A program made the translations under genes and the position numbers. Source: Bacillota bacterium (GTDB lineage: Bacteria; Bacillota; Clostridia; Oscillospirales; Ethanoligenentaceae). Taken from it: 64,000 nt of DNA. Below, one piece after another: positions 8,997-15,861 of the stretch (positions within the stretch are counted from its first letter, which is position 1; each line of letters starts with the position of its first letter). The stretch is from NCBI GenBank assembly GCA_023391535.1, contig JAEWAU010000005.1, forward strand, positions 11,211-75,210. Direction: 5' to 3'. A model generated the notes under the pieces. The model did no database searches and was not told the DNA's origin. It saw nothing but the letters and a program-made list of their open reading frames with translations.

Positions 8997-9053
8997 TGGT
9001 GCCGCTGACCGGGTTCGAACCGGTATGGTGTTGCCACCGAGGGATTTTAAGTC
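8997..9053 (-). repeat. Left attachment site: 3' fragment of tRNA-Leu
   Basis: 57 bp identical to 17121-17177. It carries the T-arm (GGTTCGAACC on the plus strand), variable arm and anticodon-loop side of tRNA-Leu but stops after TTTTAAGTC, so it is not a functional tRNA. It marks the chromosomal 3' end displaced by integration. Confidence 0.9.
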
Positions 9054-9165
9054 ACGAACATTAGATTTTACGCTGTTTCACCATGTGTCATAAACCCGCA
9101 TAAACACTGAGTTTATGGCGCTTTACGTTTTATATCGTTTCATGAAATAAAGCCCGATTTTATGC

Positions 9166-9199
9166 CCGTAGTAGCCAAACAGTAGCCAAAATAGTAGCC
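9166..9199. repeat. Left cluster of AGTAGCCAAA repeats
   Basis: Three near-copies of AGTAGCCAAA (the last ends CAG) lie head to tail ~115 bp inside the left att core. The right end has two copies in the same orientation at 17018-17041, ~80 bp from its core. Tyrosine recombinases of tRNA-targeting elements use such short direct repeats as arm-binding sites; this role is inferred from position and repetition. Confidence 0.55.
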
Positions 9200-9495
9200 A
9201 GAAAAATGCCCGTGGAGCCAGACTTTATGCGGGCTCGTGAGTTTGAGAACATCCGCGTAGTAGTCAATTTCCCCGCGCGTGGCGTGTGTGCCGTCTGTAC
9301 GCCGCTCTGCGGGCCTGATTGCTCCGGGGTGAATCTACACGGTTGCGGGCCGTTTGGTGCTGGAAGTGAAGCAATATCTCCATTCCGGGAGCTTGCAACC
9401 CGTTGTGGCAAGGGCGCAAAAGCGCGGCAGGGAATTGCGCAGAAAAAAAGCAGACGTGGCTTTGCGGCCTCGCCTGCCTATTTGATGAAATACTA

Positions 9496-9765
9496 CTACC
9501 TGTTTATGAGTTCCATAAACTTCCGGTGCGTTGGAACGGGAAGATCGCGGTAATGGTCGGAGTAGGTTCTGCATACCCGCTTGAAAAATGCGTCCTTCAC
9601 GGGTTCCGAATCACCGGCTCCTGCGAGAAAGGGAAACACAAGGCCAGTTTTCAGTGTGTCGAACATGGCAAACATGAACCGGACTTCATCGGCATCGGGA
9701 ACACATCCGGCGTCTATGTAACGGATTCTGTAGAAGTCGGCCATGGTAAGAGGGATACGATTCAT
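9496..9765 (-). CDS. Small protein of unknown function, last gene of element operon
   Basis: An 89-residue protein starting MNRIPLTMADFYRIRY and ending HRKFMELINR. I do not recognise a family; composition is mixed with a central hydrophobic stretch around FMFAMFDTLKTGLVFPFL that could be a helix or one membrane segment. The chosen start is ATG 9765, which overlaps the TGA of the upstream gene (ATGA) and has GGAAAGGCGG before it; a longer frame to 9867 would run inside the neighbour. Translational coupling suggests it works with the 9762-10181 product. The 830 bp to its left (8663-9495) contain no other convincing gene. Confidence 0.6.
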   Translation of the reverse strand: MNRIPLTMADFYRIRYIDAGCVPDADEVRFMFAMFDTLKTGLVFPFLAGAGDSEPVKDAFFKRVCRTYSDHYRDLPVPTHRKFMELINR

Positions 9766-10181
9766 ACGGAAGCACCGCCTTTCCGGAGCCGGCGGGCGCG
9801 TTCGCGGCGAACACCATCTACACGGCCGGCGCAAAAGACCACGGCCAGCGCGCCGACAATTCCCCAACCCGGATTCAACTTTAGGGCGGCTTCGAAAAGA
9901 TCGTAGGCATTGTTCGCGTCCTGCAAGCCAATACCTCGAAAAGCATTTGCGGCATCGTCGTATGTAACATTCATACCGAGAACGATTCTGCTGTACGTGT
10001 CCGAAAGCATCTTGCGCGTCCGGCTTATAAGGGCGGCGTAACCGGCAGCATTCTTTGCACGCTCCGCCTCGGCCAACAACTCAGGGTGTTCGAGCACGTA
10101 GCACATCAGTTGCGAATCATCGGGGGAAAGTTTCCCCATGAGCTCGCAGAACTCGTCCTCTCGACTTTTTGTAACCTGCAT
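9762..10181 (-). CDS. Hypothetical element protein with C-terminal hydrophobic helix
   Basis: 139 residues, unknown function. The N-terminal two thirds are helical and charged (QVTKSREDEFCELMGKLSPDD, then a long AERAKNAAGYAALISRTRKML helix). Near the C-terminus NPGWGIVGALAVVFCAG looks like one membrane segment followed by a basic tail, as in a tail-anchored protein with an inside-positive end. Start ATG 10181 has AAAGGAGG 8 bp upstream. It is followed directly, by stop/start overlap, by the 89-residue gene. Confidence 0.65.
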   Translation of the reverse strand: MQVTKSREDEFCELMGKLSPDDSQLMCYVLEHPELLAEAERAKNAAGYAALISRTRKMLSDTYSRIVLGMNVTYDDAANAFRGIGLQDANNAYDLFEAALKLNPGWGIVGALAVVFCAGRVDGVRRERARRLRKGGASV

Positions 10182-10364
10182 ATAAATGCCTCCTTTTGAT
10201 CTTGAAGGGATTCTTCCCACATGCTACAATAGGGATATGGGAAGTTTCCCTTTTGGTTTGGCGGCTCCTGCGGGCTTGGCGGCGGCAGGGGCCGTTTCTA
10301 TGTTGGGATAATCCGACGGGTTTCGACCATCTGCGGGTGAAAGCCTCCCTTTGCGGTATGGATT

Positions 10365-10420
10365 CACCGGGCTTGGAACCGGTGTGCCGCGTTACGCCCT
10401 CGCGGGCGTCCTCCGCGCTA
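10365..10420 (-). repeat. Double-hairpin element, copy 3
   Basis: Two stems in fixed order: CACCGG/CCGGTG with an 8-nt loop (10365-10384), a short GC/GTT linker, then ACGCCC/GGGCGT with a 4-nt loop (10394-10409), followed by CTCCGCGC. The same plan occurs at 10848-10907 and 11334-11390. On the minus (sense) strand it follows the J-domain gene stop. The 184 bp to the next start hold no further gene. Confidence 0.7.
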
Positions 10421-10421
10421 T

Positions 10422-10826
10422 TTATGCCAGCACTTTGACAGGTTCGCCTTTGATGACCTCGCTTCCGTACTTCTCGCGGATGGTCGCCCAGCAGCAACCA
10501 AGCGCTTTCAGCGTGTCGCGCGCTGCATAGGTGTTTCCGGATATCCATATCCAGCGCCCGCACAACTCGATGCACAGGCCGGGGAACGTAACCAGGGCGT
10601 TGATAATATCGCGGTATGCCTCGGCCTCCTGGGCGGCGTGGTGGGCTTCCTCGGCGTTCCCGGTGTGCTCGTCGCGGGCGAACCGGTGAAGCAGCTCGTC
10701 ATATTCGGCGTTGATCTCCTGCATTTCGGCGGTGCTTCCGCCTACGTCCGGATGGTGGGCCTTGCAGAGTTCACGATAGCGCGATTTCAGCTCGTCCATA
10801 GACTGGATACCGGAAAACCATTTCAC
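10422..10826 (-). CDS. J-domain (DnaJ-like) protein of a mobile element
   Basis: A 134-residue protein with an N-terminal J domain: helix MDELKSRYRELCKAHHPDVGG with the diagnostic His-Pro-Asp at residues 25-27, then QEINAEYDELLHRF. The rest (a charged helix, then a C-terminal part with FPGLCIELCGRWIWISG and a KALGCCWA segment) is not a DnaJ Gly/Phe or zinc region, so this is a dedicated J protein rather than the chaperone DnaJ. J domains stimulate the ATPase of a DnaK partner; such small J proteins recur in clostridial phages and plasmids. Start ATG 10826 has AAGGAGG upstream. Confidence 0.85.
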   Translation of the reverse strand: MKWFSGIQSMDELKSRYRELCKAHHPDVGGSTAEMQEINAEYDELLHRFARDEHTGNAEEAHHAAQEAEAYRDIINALVTFPGLCIELCGRWIWISGNTYAARDTLKALGCCWATIREKYGSEVIKGEPVKVLA

Positions 10827-10847
10827 GGTGTATTCCTCCTTGTATTT

Positions 10848-10907
10848 GGCCGGGATTGCAACCGGCCATCCGCTTTACGCGCCCAAAAGGGCGTGTGCTC
10901 AGCGCCT
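10848..10907 (-). repeat. Double-hairpin element, copy 2
   Basis: GGCCGG/CCGGCC with loop GATTGCAA (10848-10867), the linker ATCCGCTTTAC, then an 8-bp stem with loop AAAA (about 10877-10896), followed by GCTCAGCGCC. On the sense strand it overlaps the stop codon of the upstream gene (its TGA is within GGCGCTGAG) and ends 22 nt before the start of the J-domain gene. Confidence 0.7.
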
Positions 10908-11303
10908 ACGCGGAACAGTTGATACGTCGAGTTTAAATGTTAGGTCAATAACCTTTTGCCGGTAGTCATAACGGCGGCGAGGCCCGAAGCACACGGATTC
11001 AAGTTGCGCTCGAACTGATGCAGGAGCAAGAGCTACGCCGTAGTGAATAAGCGCATCTTCTGCAGCTCGGAGGGATTCCCGTGCCTCGTAAATTCCCAAC
11101 TCATCAATGCACGCGCACCCCTGGTTGGCGGAATCAAAAACGGATTCGTCCTCGATCTGATAGATTTCCGACGGAACCGTGCCGTCGGGATTGCGGATTC
11201 CGTGCGCGATGATGTAATCATGCTCGATCTTCCGAGCCTGCGCTTCGAGCGTTTCAAGATACGCCTTTGCGATAGCGTAGGCGCGCTGTTCTTTGTTCAT
11301 CAT
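10899..11303 (-). CDS. Hypothetical element protein, coiled-coil N-terminus
   Basis: 134 residues, family not recognised. Residues ~1-35 form a charged helix (EQRAYAIAKAYLETLEAQARKIEHDYI), followed by a loop with YQIEDESVFD and a second helix EARESLRAAEDALIHYG; the C-terminus is basic (GPRRRYDYRQKVIDLTF). No membrane segment. Start ATG 11303 (or 11300) follows AAGGCAGG. It lies between two copies of the double-hairpin element and shares its terminal Arg codons with one of them. Confidence 0.65.
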   Translation of the reverse strand: MMNKEQRAYAIAKAYLETLEAQARKIEHDYIIAHGIRNPDGTVPSEIYQIEDESVFDSANQGCACIDELGIYEARESLRAAEDALIHYGVALAPASVRAQLESVCFGPRRRYDYRQKVIDLTFKLDVSTVPRRR

Positions 11304-11333
11304 GATATTAACCTGCCTTTCGTTGTAGCGTTC

Positions 11334-11390
11334 GCCCGGAGTTGGGACCGGGCACTCGCTTTACGGGGCATAAGCCCCGCCCTCAGCGCT
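11334..11390 (-). repeat. Double-hairpin element, copy 1
   Basis: GCCCGG/CCGGGC with loop AGTTGGGA (11334-11353), linker ACTCGCTTTA, then CGGGGC/GCCCCG with loop ATAA (11364-11379), followed by CCTCAGCGC. As in copy 2, the upstream gene ends inside the unit (TGA in GCGCTGAG). It ends 31 nt before the next start codon. Confidence 0.7.
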
Positions 11391-11544
11391 CTGTTACCAG
11401 TGTAAAATAGTTGTCGAGGACCACTTTGTCACCTGGAACAATTTCGCTTGTGTATTTGGTTGATATGCCGCGCGGGCTGTTGTCTTTGACTAACCACGAT
11501 TCAACTCCGGATTTCCGCAGATCGTCTATTGATACTGTTTTCAT
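11383..11544 (-). CDS. 53-residue protein, first gene of the minus-strand element operon
   Basis: A short protein beginning MKTVSIDDLRKSGVESWLVK and ending NYFTLVTER. No family recognised; it is small, soluble and has a beta-rich look (SEIVPGDKVVLDNYFTLV). Start ATG 11544 is supported by GGGAGG 8 bp upstream; a longer frame to 11619 would run into the palindromic operator region. It is divergent from the RHH/ART pair and shares that intergenic region, so both directions may be under the same repressor. Confidence 0.65.
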   Translation of the reverse strand: MKTVSIDDLRKSGVESWLVKDNSPRGISTKYTSEIVPGDKVVLDNYFTLVTER

Positions 11545-11605
11545 ATTCAATTCCTCCCGGCGTTTCCGCCTGTCTGCTGTTTCTTGACTGCGATTACATG
11601 ATAAT

Positions 11606-11685
11606 ATATATGGTACCATATATCAATGGATAAGTAGCATGAATATGGTACCATATATTTAGTAACATTGTATATGGACGCATAT
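11606..11685. promoter_or_regulatory. Three palindromic operators between divergent genes
   Basis: An 18-bp perfect palindrome ATATATGGTACCATATAT (11606-11623), a second core ATATGGTACCATAT (11643-11656) and a degenerate third ATATGGACGCATAT (11672-11685, three changes) lie in the AT-rich gap between the 53-residue gene and the RHH gene. Centres are 35 and 29 bp apart, about three helical turns. Ribbon-helix-helix proteins usually autoregulate by binding such repeated two-fold sites, so these are proposed as its operators. Confidence 0.75.
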
Positions 11686-11721
11686 ATAATTGAGTGATAT
11701 TCTATTGTGGAGGTGATTCAT

Positions 11722-11955
11722 ATGCCAACAGAAGCTCAAAAAAGGGCAATAAAAAAGCACTTGGCAAAGCTGGAAGATCTGCGAGTACGTGTACCAAAAG
11801 GCCGCAAAGCTGAGATTGAATCCCACGCGCAGGGCCGGGGCGAAAGCCTGAACGGGTTCGTAAATAGAGCCATTGATGAAACTATCGAGCGTGACAACTT
11901 GCAGACCACGAAAAGTCAAACAGAAGAAGCGGATGATATAGCGAAAAAGGAGTGA
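11722..11955 (+). CDS. Ribbon-helix-helix (Arc-type) DNA-binding protein, putative antitoxin
   Basis: A 77-residue basic protein. The strand LRVRVPKGRKAEIESHA followed by RGESLNGFVNRAIDETIERD is the strand-helix-helix of Arc-family ribbon-helix-helix repressors, which dimerise to bind palindromic operators. The acidic, Lys-rich tail (QTEEADDIAKKE) could be a partner-binding segment. Start ATG 11722 has a strong GGAGGTGA site; the ATG at 11707 lacks one. It lies just downstream of three ATGGTACCAT-type palindromes and 7 bp before the ART-like gene, the usual antitoxin-first order. Confidence 0.82.
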   Translation: MPTEAQKRAIKKHLAKLEDLRVRVPKGRKAEIESHAQGRGESLNGFVNRAIDETIERDNLQTTKSQTEEADDIAKKE

Positions 11956-11962
11956 GCACGCG

Positions 11963-12610
11963 ATGAATAGCAAAGAGCTGGAACAAAAAATGCATGAAAC
12001 CAAAGAATTTGAAATGGAAAAAGCAGAAGAATTCTTTCGTAACAAAGAATACGACGCCCTCGTTATGGTAGGCGGAAACTTTAATAGATTTGGATACACT
12101 AGCACGGATATACTCAAAATGTTTTATGAACGACTGCCGAATGAGAAAAAATATCAAGCTGTACTGGATGTTTATATCGGTGCTCGTGATGGTAAGGCTT
12201 TGGCTAAATATATAAAAGATATAAAGAAATACCGCCCTTTCAGTTATGCCGATGAAATTAAGAGTTTGGCAGATGAAAAAGGGGATATAACTATTTATCG
12301 TGGGTGTAATGAAACAATCGACCGAGTAGATAAGGCACTATCTTGGACAACAAGCGAAAATGTTGCAACATGGTTTGCACTTCGGCGTACTGACTGGCAG
12401 AATTGTTTTGTGTACTGCGGGAAGATCAACATAAAGAGCATAATAGCCTTTACTAATGGTCGCAGCGAACATGAAGTTCTTCAATATAGGAACGTTCGTA
12501 AAATAAGGCTTGTCCGTCCTGTGCATTTTACAAACATTGCGGAGCATGATGATTTTCTAGGCAAGCTTAAAAAATCATTCGATTTGCCACAATCATCACT
12601 TCCATGTTGA
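11963..12610 (+). CDS. Putative ADP-ribosyltransferase-fold effector/toxin
   Basis: 215 residues, not a family I can name. The C-terminal half shows the R-S-E plan of arginine-type ADP-ribosyltransferases in order and spacing: ITIYRG with Arg113, a strand containing SWTTS at 127-131 followed by ENVATWFA, a hydrophobic strand FVYCGKINIKSIIAF, and SEHEVL giving Glu169-x-Glu171. The N-terminal ~100 residues are helical and Lys/Glu-rich. If correct, it transfers ADP-ribose from NAD+ to an unknown target. It is co-transcribed with the RHH gene (ribosome site AAGGAG overlaps that stop) and followed by a terminator, so the pair looks like a self-contained toxin-antitoxin unit. AT content is higher than in the chromosomal genes. 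Confidence 0.65.
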   Translation: MNSKELEQKMHETKEFEMEKAEEFFRNKEYDALVMVGGNFNRFGYTSTDILKMFYERLPNEKKYQAVLDVYIGARDGKALAKYIKDIKKYRPFSYADEIKSLADEKGDITIYRGCNETIDRVDKALSWTTSENVATWFALRRTDWQNCFVYCGKINIKSIIAFTNGRSEHEVLQYRNVRKIRLVRPVHFTNIAEHDDFLGKLKKSFDLPQSSLPC

Positions 12611-12687
12611 AGCACGCCGCCAACTGAACCCCTCACGATGATGAAAAGGTTTAGATTCAACCGAACCCCTGGAATTCAAAGGTATAA

Positions 12688-12723
12688 AAAGAAGCAGCAG
12701 GGCCACAAACCCCGCTGCTTTTT
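12688..12723 (+). terminator. Terminator of the RHH/ART pair
   Basis: AAGCAGCAGGG and CCCCGCTGCTT form a stem around CCACAAA, followed by TTTTT. It stands ~80 bp after the ART-like gene and closes the two-gene unit. Confidence 0.8.
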
Positions 12724-13829
12724 CATACCCATATCTAATAAAAATAGACCGCATATTTATGCAATAATATTGTATATTTATAAATCGAACCTATATACGC
12801 GCGCGTGTGAGATAGGAAACATCTGCCGCCGATCTATCAGCACCATAACAGACCGAAAACGTAGTAAATGTGCGGGTTCATGCGGCATACTGCAAAGGCT
12901 GAAGGGAACAGTAGAAAGCCGTAAAAGGCGATTTTTCAGCGTGTGCAGACGAAAAGAAAGAGAGAATGAATGTACAAATATGCATTATAGCGTGCATAGA
13001 CATACATTTTCTCACCTACTTCATGCCTCACAACCATGCCGATTATAAACATGCAGATGTCCACATCACGCGGACTGGTTCACCAGGGCCGAGATGCTCC
13101 AATTATACAAAACAGTAATTGCGTATAATTCACCGAAACCCATGAACCCGCACAAAGTCTAGGTTCATCCGCTTCACTGAAATTTTGTACCTCAAAATAT
13201 TACATAGAATGGTCGCGTCAGCATGTCGGAATCCCTATTGGAAGGTGAAAACCTGACGGGCATATCCATGAACCACGCACATTCCGCACACCTTCTATGC
13301 GAGCACCGGGGGGGTGGGTATTTTCGGGGGCGCCCCGGTTTCGCGCAGCTCCTGTATATACCTGCGCTCATATATGAACTCGGCTTACCTTTGAGCTGAG
13401 GCATAGGGCCTGTATTGAACACATACCCTTGACTATCCAAATCTGGACCGCCAGTTCAGCGCAGAACTGCGTTCGCCTGACCGCACGGTTTCGCGCCGCC
13501 AAAATCTGAATGCTCATAGCTGTACAAAATTCGTACCACGGAATCCTTTATAGAGGGGCGAAATCAAAAAAAACACCCCGTCAATGCAGACGGCGTAAGG
13601 CTTCAAGGCACTTTTCAACAAGTCTATTAAATAGACTTTGGAGGAAGATAATGGTTGATAGCTTTGCTCGAATCATACGAAGTAAGTTTAAAGCGTTGTA
13701 AACAATATAATAGTACTAAATGTATCTCATAAGGGGGGAACGTAAATTCATCCTCCCCACGGAGAGTAAGAGCTACAGAGGCACAAAACGCCGGGAACCC
13801 GCAGAGTTATGCCATTTGTTCAAAAAAAT
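12724..13829. other. 1.1-kb stretch without a convincing gene
   Basis: AT-richer than the chromosome up to ~13.1 kb, and no frame has both a ribosome site and protein-like composition, apart from the 16-codon frame listed separately. A minus-strand frame at 13192-13440 contains KPGRPRKYPPP, reminiscent of the start of phage small terminases, but it is short and out of context; it may be a decayed phage fragment. The plus-strand frame 12638-13048 has repeat-like Arg/Cys-rich composition and no start signal. Confidence 0.4.
13620..13701 (+). CDS. Possible 16-residue peptide behind a palindrome
   Basis: AAGTCTATT-A-AATAGACTT (13620-13638) is a 9-bp inverted repeat placed directly before GGAGGAAG and ATG 13651. 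The frame reads MVDSFARIIRSKFKAL and stops at 13701. The peptide is cationic and amphipathic. It could be a real small peptide under an operator, or the relic start of a lost gene. The coordinates given include the palindrome; the coding part is 13651-13701. Confidence 0.25.
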
Positions 13830-13893
13830 ACGTATCACTGGTAGTACATATCAAGGGCTGATACGTACCGATGGTAGTACATATCGAGGGGGG
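13830..13893. repeat. Tandem ~31-bp repeat with GGTAGTACATATC core
   Basis: Two units at about 13830-13860 and 13863-13893, period 33 bp, share ACGTA then TGGTAGTACATATC then AGGG. The exact 13-bp core is at 13840-13852 and 13873-13885. They immediately precede a series of palindromes, an arrangement seen at replication origins and regulatory arrays; no function can be assigned here. Confidence 0.6.
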
Positions 13894-13895
13894 AT

Positions 13896-14177
13896 TCCTC
13901 AATTTTGAGGAGTCGTACAATAAGGCTTGACCTTTACAGTTTGGGTTCCCCGAATTTGGGGAATCATGCGGGCGCCCTGGTAACGAATGCAGTACCGGAC
14001 AAATTGCCCTCCACTGATATTTTGCAAGGGGCACAGGCTCAAATTGTATCCCACCCTCGGTTGAAACGAGAGTGGGAACTGAACTCACACCCTTTCCCGC
14101 GATTCAAACGATGGTATTTTATAGGCCGGAAGGGGGTCATTTGAAATGACATCCTTTTCCCTCATTTCATGTGAGGG
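13896..14177. repeat. Cluster of five palindromes
   Basis: Within 280 bp: TCCTCAA/TTGAGGA (13896-13911), TTCCCC/GGGGAA (13946-13963), CCCACCCTCG/CGAGAGTGGG (14050-14076), GTCATTT-G-AAATGAC (14136-14150) and CCCTCA/TGAGGG (14159-14177). No frame in the block has a good start. The density is far above that of any other intergenic region of the window and suggests structured RNA, a replication or recombination region, or repeated operators. Confidence 0.6.
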
Positions 14178-14233
14178 CATCCCGTAGGGGGTACAGCGCG
14201 TGTACGCCCTTCTCCATCTACAGCGAAAAAGCA

Positions 14234-15861
14234 TTAGTTTCATAAGTTCAGCTTCTCGATCCTTCGGGAGCTTGATGAACGTTTCCGGGTTCCCGCTCTC
14301 GTCTTTCGGGCCGAAATAGTTCGGGATGCAGAAATAGTTGTCCTTCACATAGGGGTCTAGGTTCTGCCAGTTCGGGTTATTGTCGTTGAGCGCGTGGAGC
14401 GCCAAATCCGGAGCCGTGATGATGGCCGCGCCGCGGATCGCCGTTTGGAGCGGGTGCTTTGTCACGGTGGAAACGAACTTGTCCCAGCCCTGCACGCTGG
14501 CGTTTGCAAACGGCAGCATGGAATCCACCACCTGCAAAAGGGGCGTAGTTCGGCTGAAATTGGTGGTCACTTCGGCGGCGTTGTAGATTCCCCGGAGCTT
14601 GCTGTCGAAAGTGCCGCCGCCTTTGCGGACGGTGGCGAGGTATTCCGTGAAGCGCGGAAACATTTCCGTGGCCTCGGTGACGTTCTCCACGCCGGAAAGG
14701 ATCTTCCCGAGCGAGAATCCGGTTTCGTTGCGGACATATCCGGAGCCGCGCCCGCCGAGGGCCAGAAAGTCCAGCCAGTCATTGCCGCCGGTCGCCATCT
14801 GACGCACTGCATCCGGCATGGCAGCCAAAAAGTTGTGCGTTCCGGCCGCGGACTGAATCATAGCGGTGGGAAGGTCGCGCACTATGTTGCGCACCTGGAA
14901 GGATGGGCTGTATCGCACGGCGGTGCCCTTAATCAGGTTCATCAGAGGCCGGTTAAGAAGTCGGATAGAGCGCAGCCCCTCGTCCGTGCCCTTCGGGTGT
15001 TCCAGAAATTGCAGCGCGTCGGAAATGTCTTTGCGCACCACGGCGGTGACGGGCTTCCCGTCGATCATAGCCGTAATGGTCGGCAGCTTCTGGCCGCTGA
15101 TTGTCACGACCTTTCCGTTTACCGTATCTAGCCCCACAATATCATCCCCGCCGCGCGCGGCCTCTTTGAGGTCGTTTAGCACTTCGTCTGGAACCGTAGG
15201 CAAGATGCGAATTCCGGCCTTTGCCGCGTCCAGCGGGCGCGCCTGCGCCTTTTTTATCATGGAGGCATAGAGGTTGTTCCGCGCCTCCACGCGAAGCATC
15301 TGGTTCACGCGCGCATTCCACCGCTGCGCGAAAGGTTTCAAAGCCCGCTCGCTGCCGGTGGCCGTTTTGAACGCGGCCCCTTCGGACATATGGCCATACC
15401 CGGCACCCGGATACACGGAGCCGACCATATCCTTTGAAAGCTCGCGGAAGGATGGCGCGTAATTCGGGTATTTCTGTTTCAGCGCCGCGTAGGTGTCGCC
15501 CGAGACGGAACCGCCGCGCACACGCTCCGTTTGGAATTTATCCCATGCGTCCATCAGGTTCTGATGGGCGTTTTTGAGTTCCGGCGCGGCCTGCTCCATC
15601 GCGTCGATGCGCTGCAAGGCCTGCTCCTTCGTGATGGGAAGAACCGGCTTGTTCTTTGCCTCTTTCAGCTCGTCCATCCGGTCGAGCCATTCCTGCGCTT
15701 GCCCGTCTCCGGACTTTGCAAGGGCCTCCAGCGCCGTGTTCATGCGCTGCACCACGGAGCTGTCGGCTGGATTCTTCGTCTTGAAGGACTTCATCACGGC
15801 GTCCCGCACCTGGTTGAAAAAGTCCCGGTGCGATTGCTGGAAATCGGTCAATTCGGATTTC
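14234..15861 (-). pseudogene. Phage large polyvalent protein (LPD38-like), inverted N-side fragment
   Basis: Over 500 residues of open frame on the minus strand, from EQKSELTDFQQSH to FIKLPKDREAELMKLM. The long helical start, the middle section and the segment FSRTTPLLQVVDSMLPFANASVQGWDKF... DPYVKDNYFCIPNYF resemble the C-terminal domain (LPD38) of phage/ICE large polyvalent proteins carried in virions. The protein's continuation is not downstream but on the opposite strand from 15862, so this piece is flipped relative to the rest. At 14233 it runs into ~50 unrelated codons. The natural N-terminus is missing. Confidence 0.75.

Noticed and set aside
9160..9574. Several overlapping frames (79-115 codons) next to the left att site; one minus frame includes FSGYYFGYCLATTG
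   Set aside because: They mostly translate the AGTAGCCAAA repeats. I looked for an integrase C-terminus here: the minus frame begins after a stop with no start and shows no Arg-His-Arg-Tyr motif.
12638..13048. 136-codon plus frame after the RHH/ART pair
   Set aside because: It begins before the terminator, has no ribosome site, and its composition (Arg, Lys, Cys and His-rich) is not protein-like.
13192..13440. Minus frame containing KPGRPRKYPPP, like the start of phage small terminase
   Set aside because: Too short, no ribosome site, and the segment after the motif does not continue as a terminase. Kept only as a hint of phage debris.
13830..13893. CRISPR array
   Set aside because: Only two tandem units with a 33-bp period and no distinct spacers; no cas genes.
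13807..14088. 93-codon minus-strand frame over the palindrome cluster
   Set aside because: It is composed of the palindromes themselves and has no start signal.
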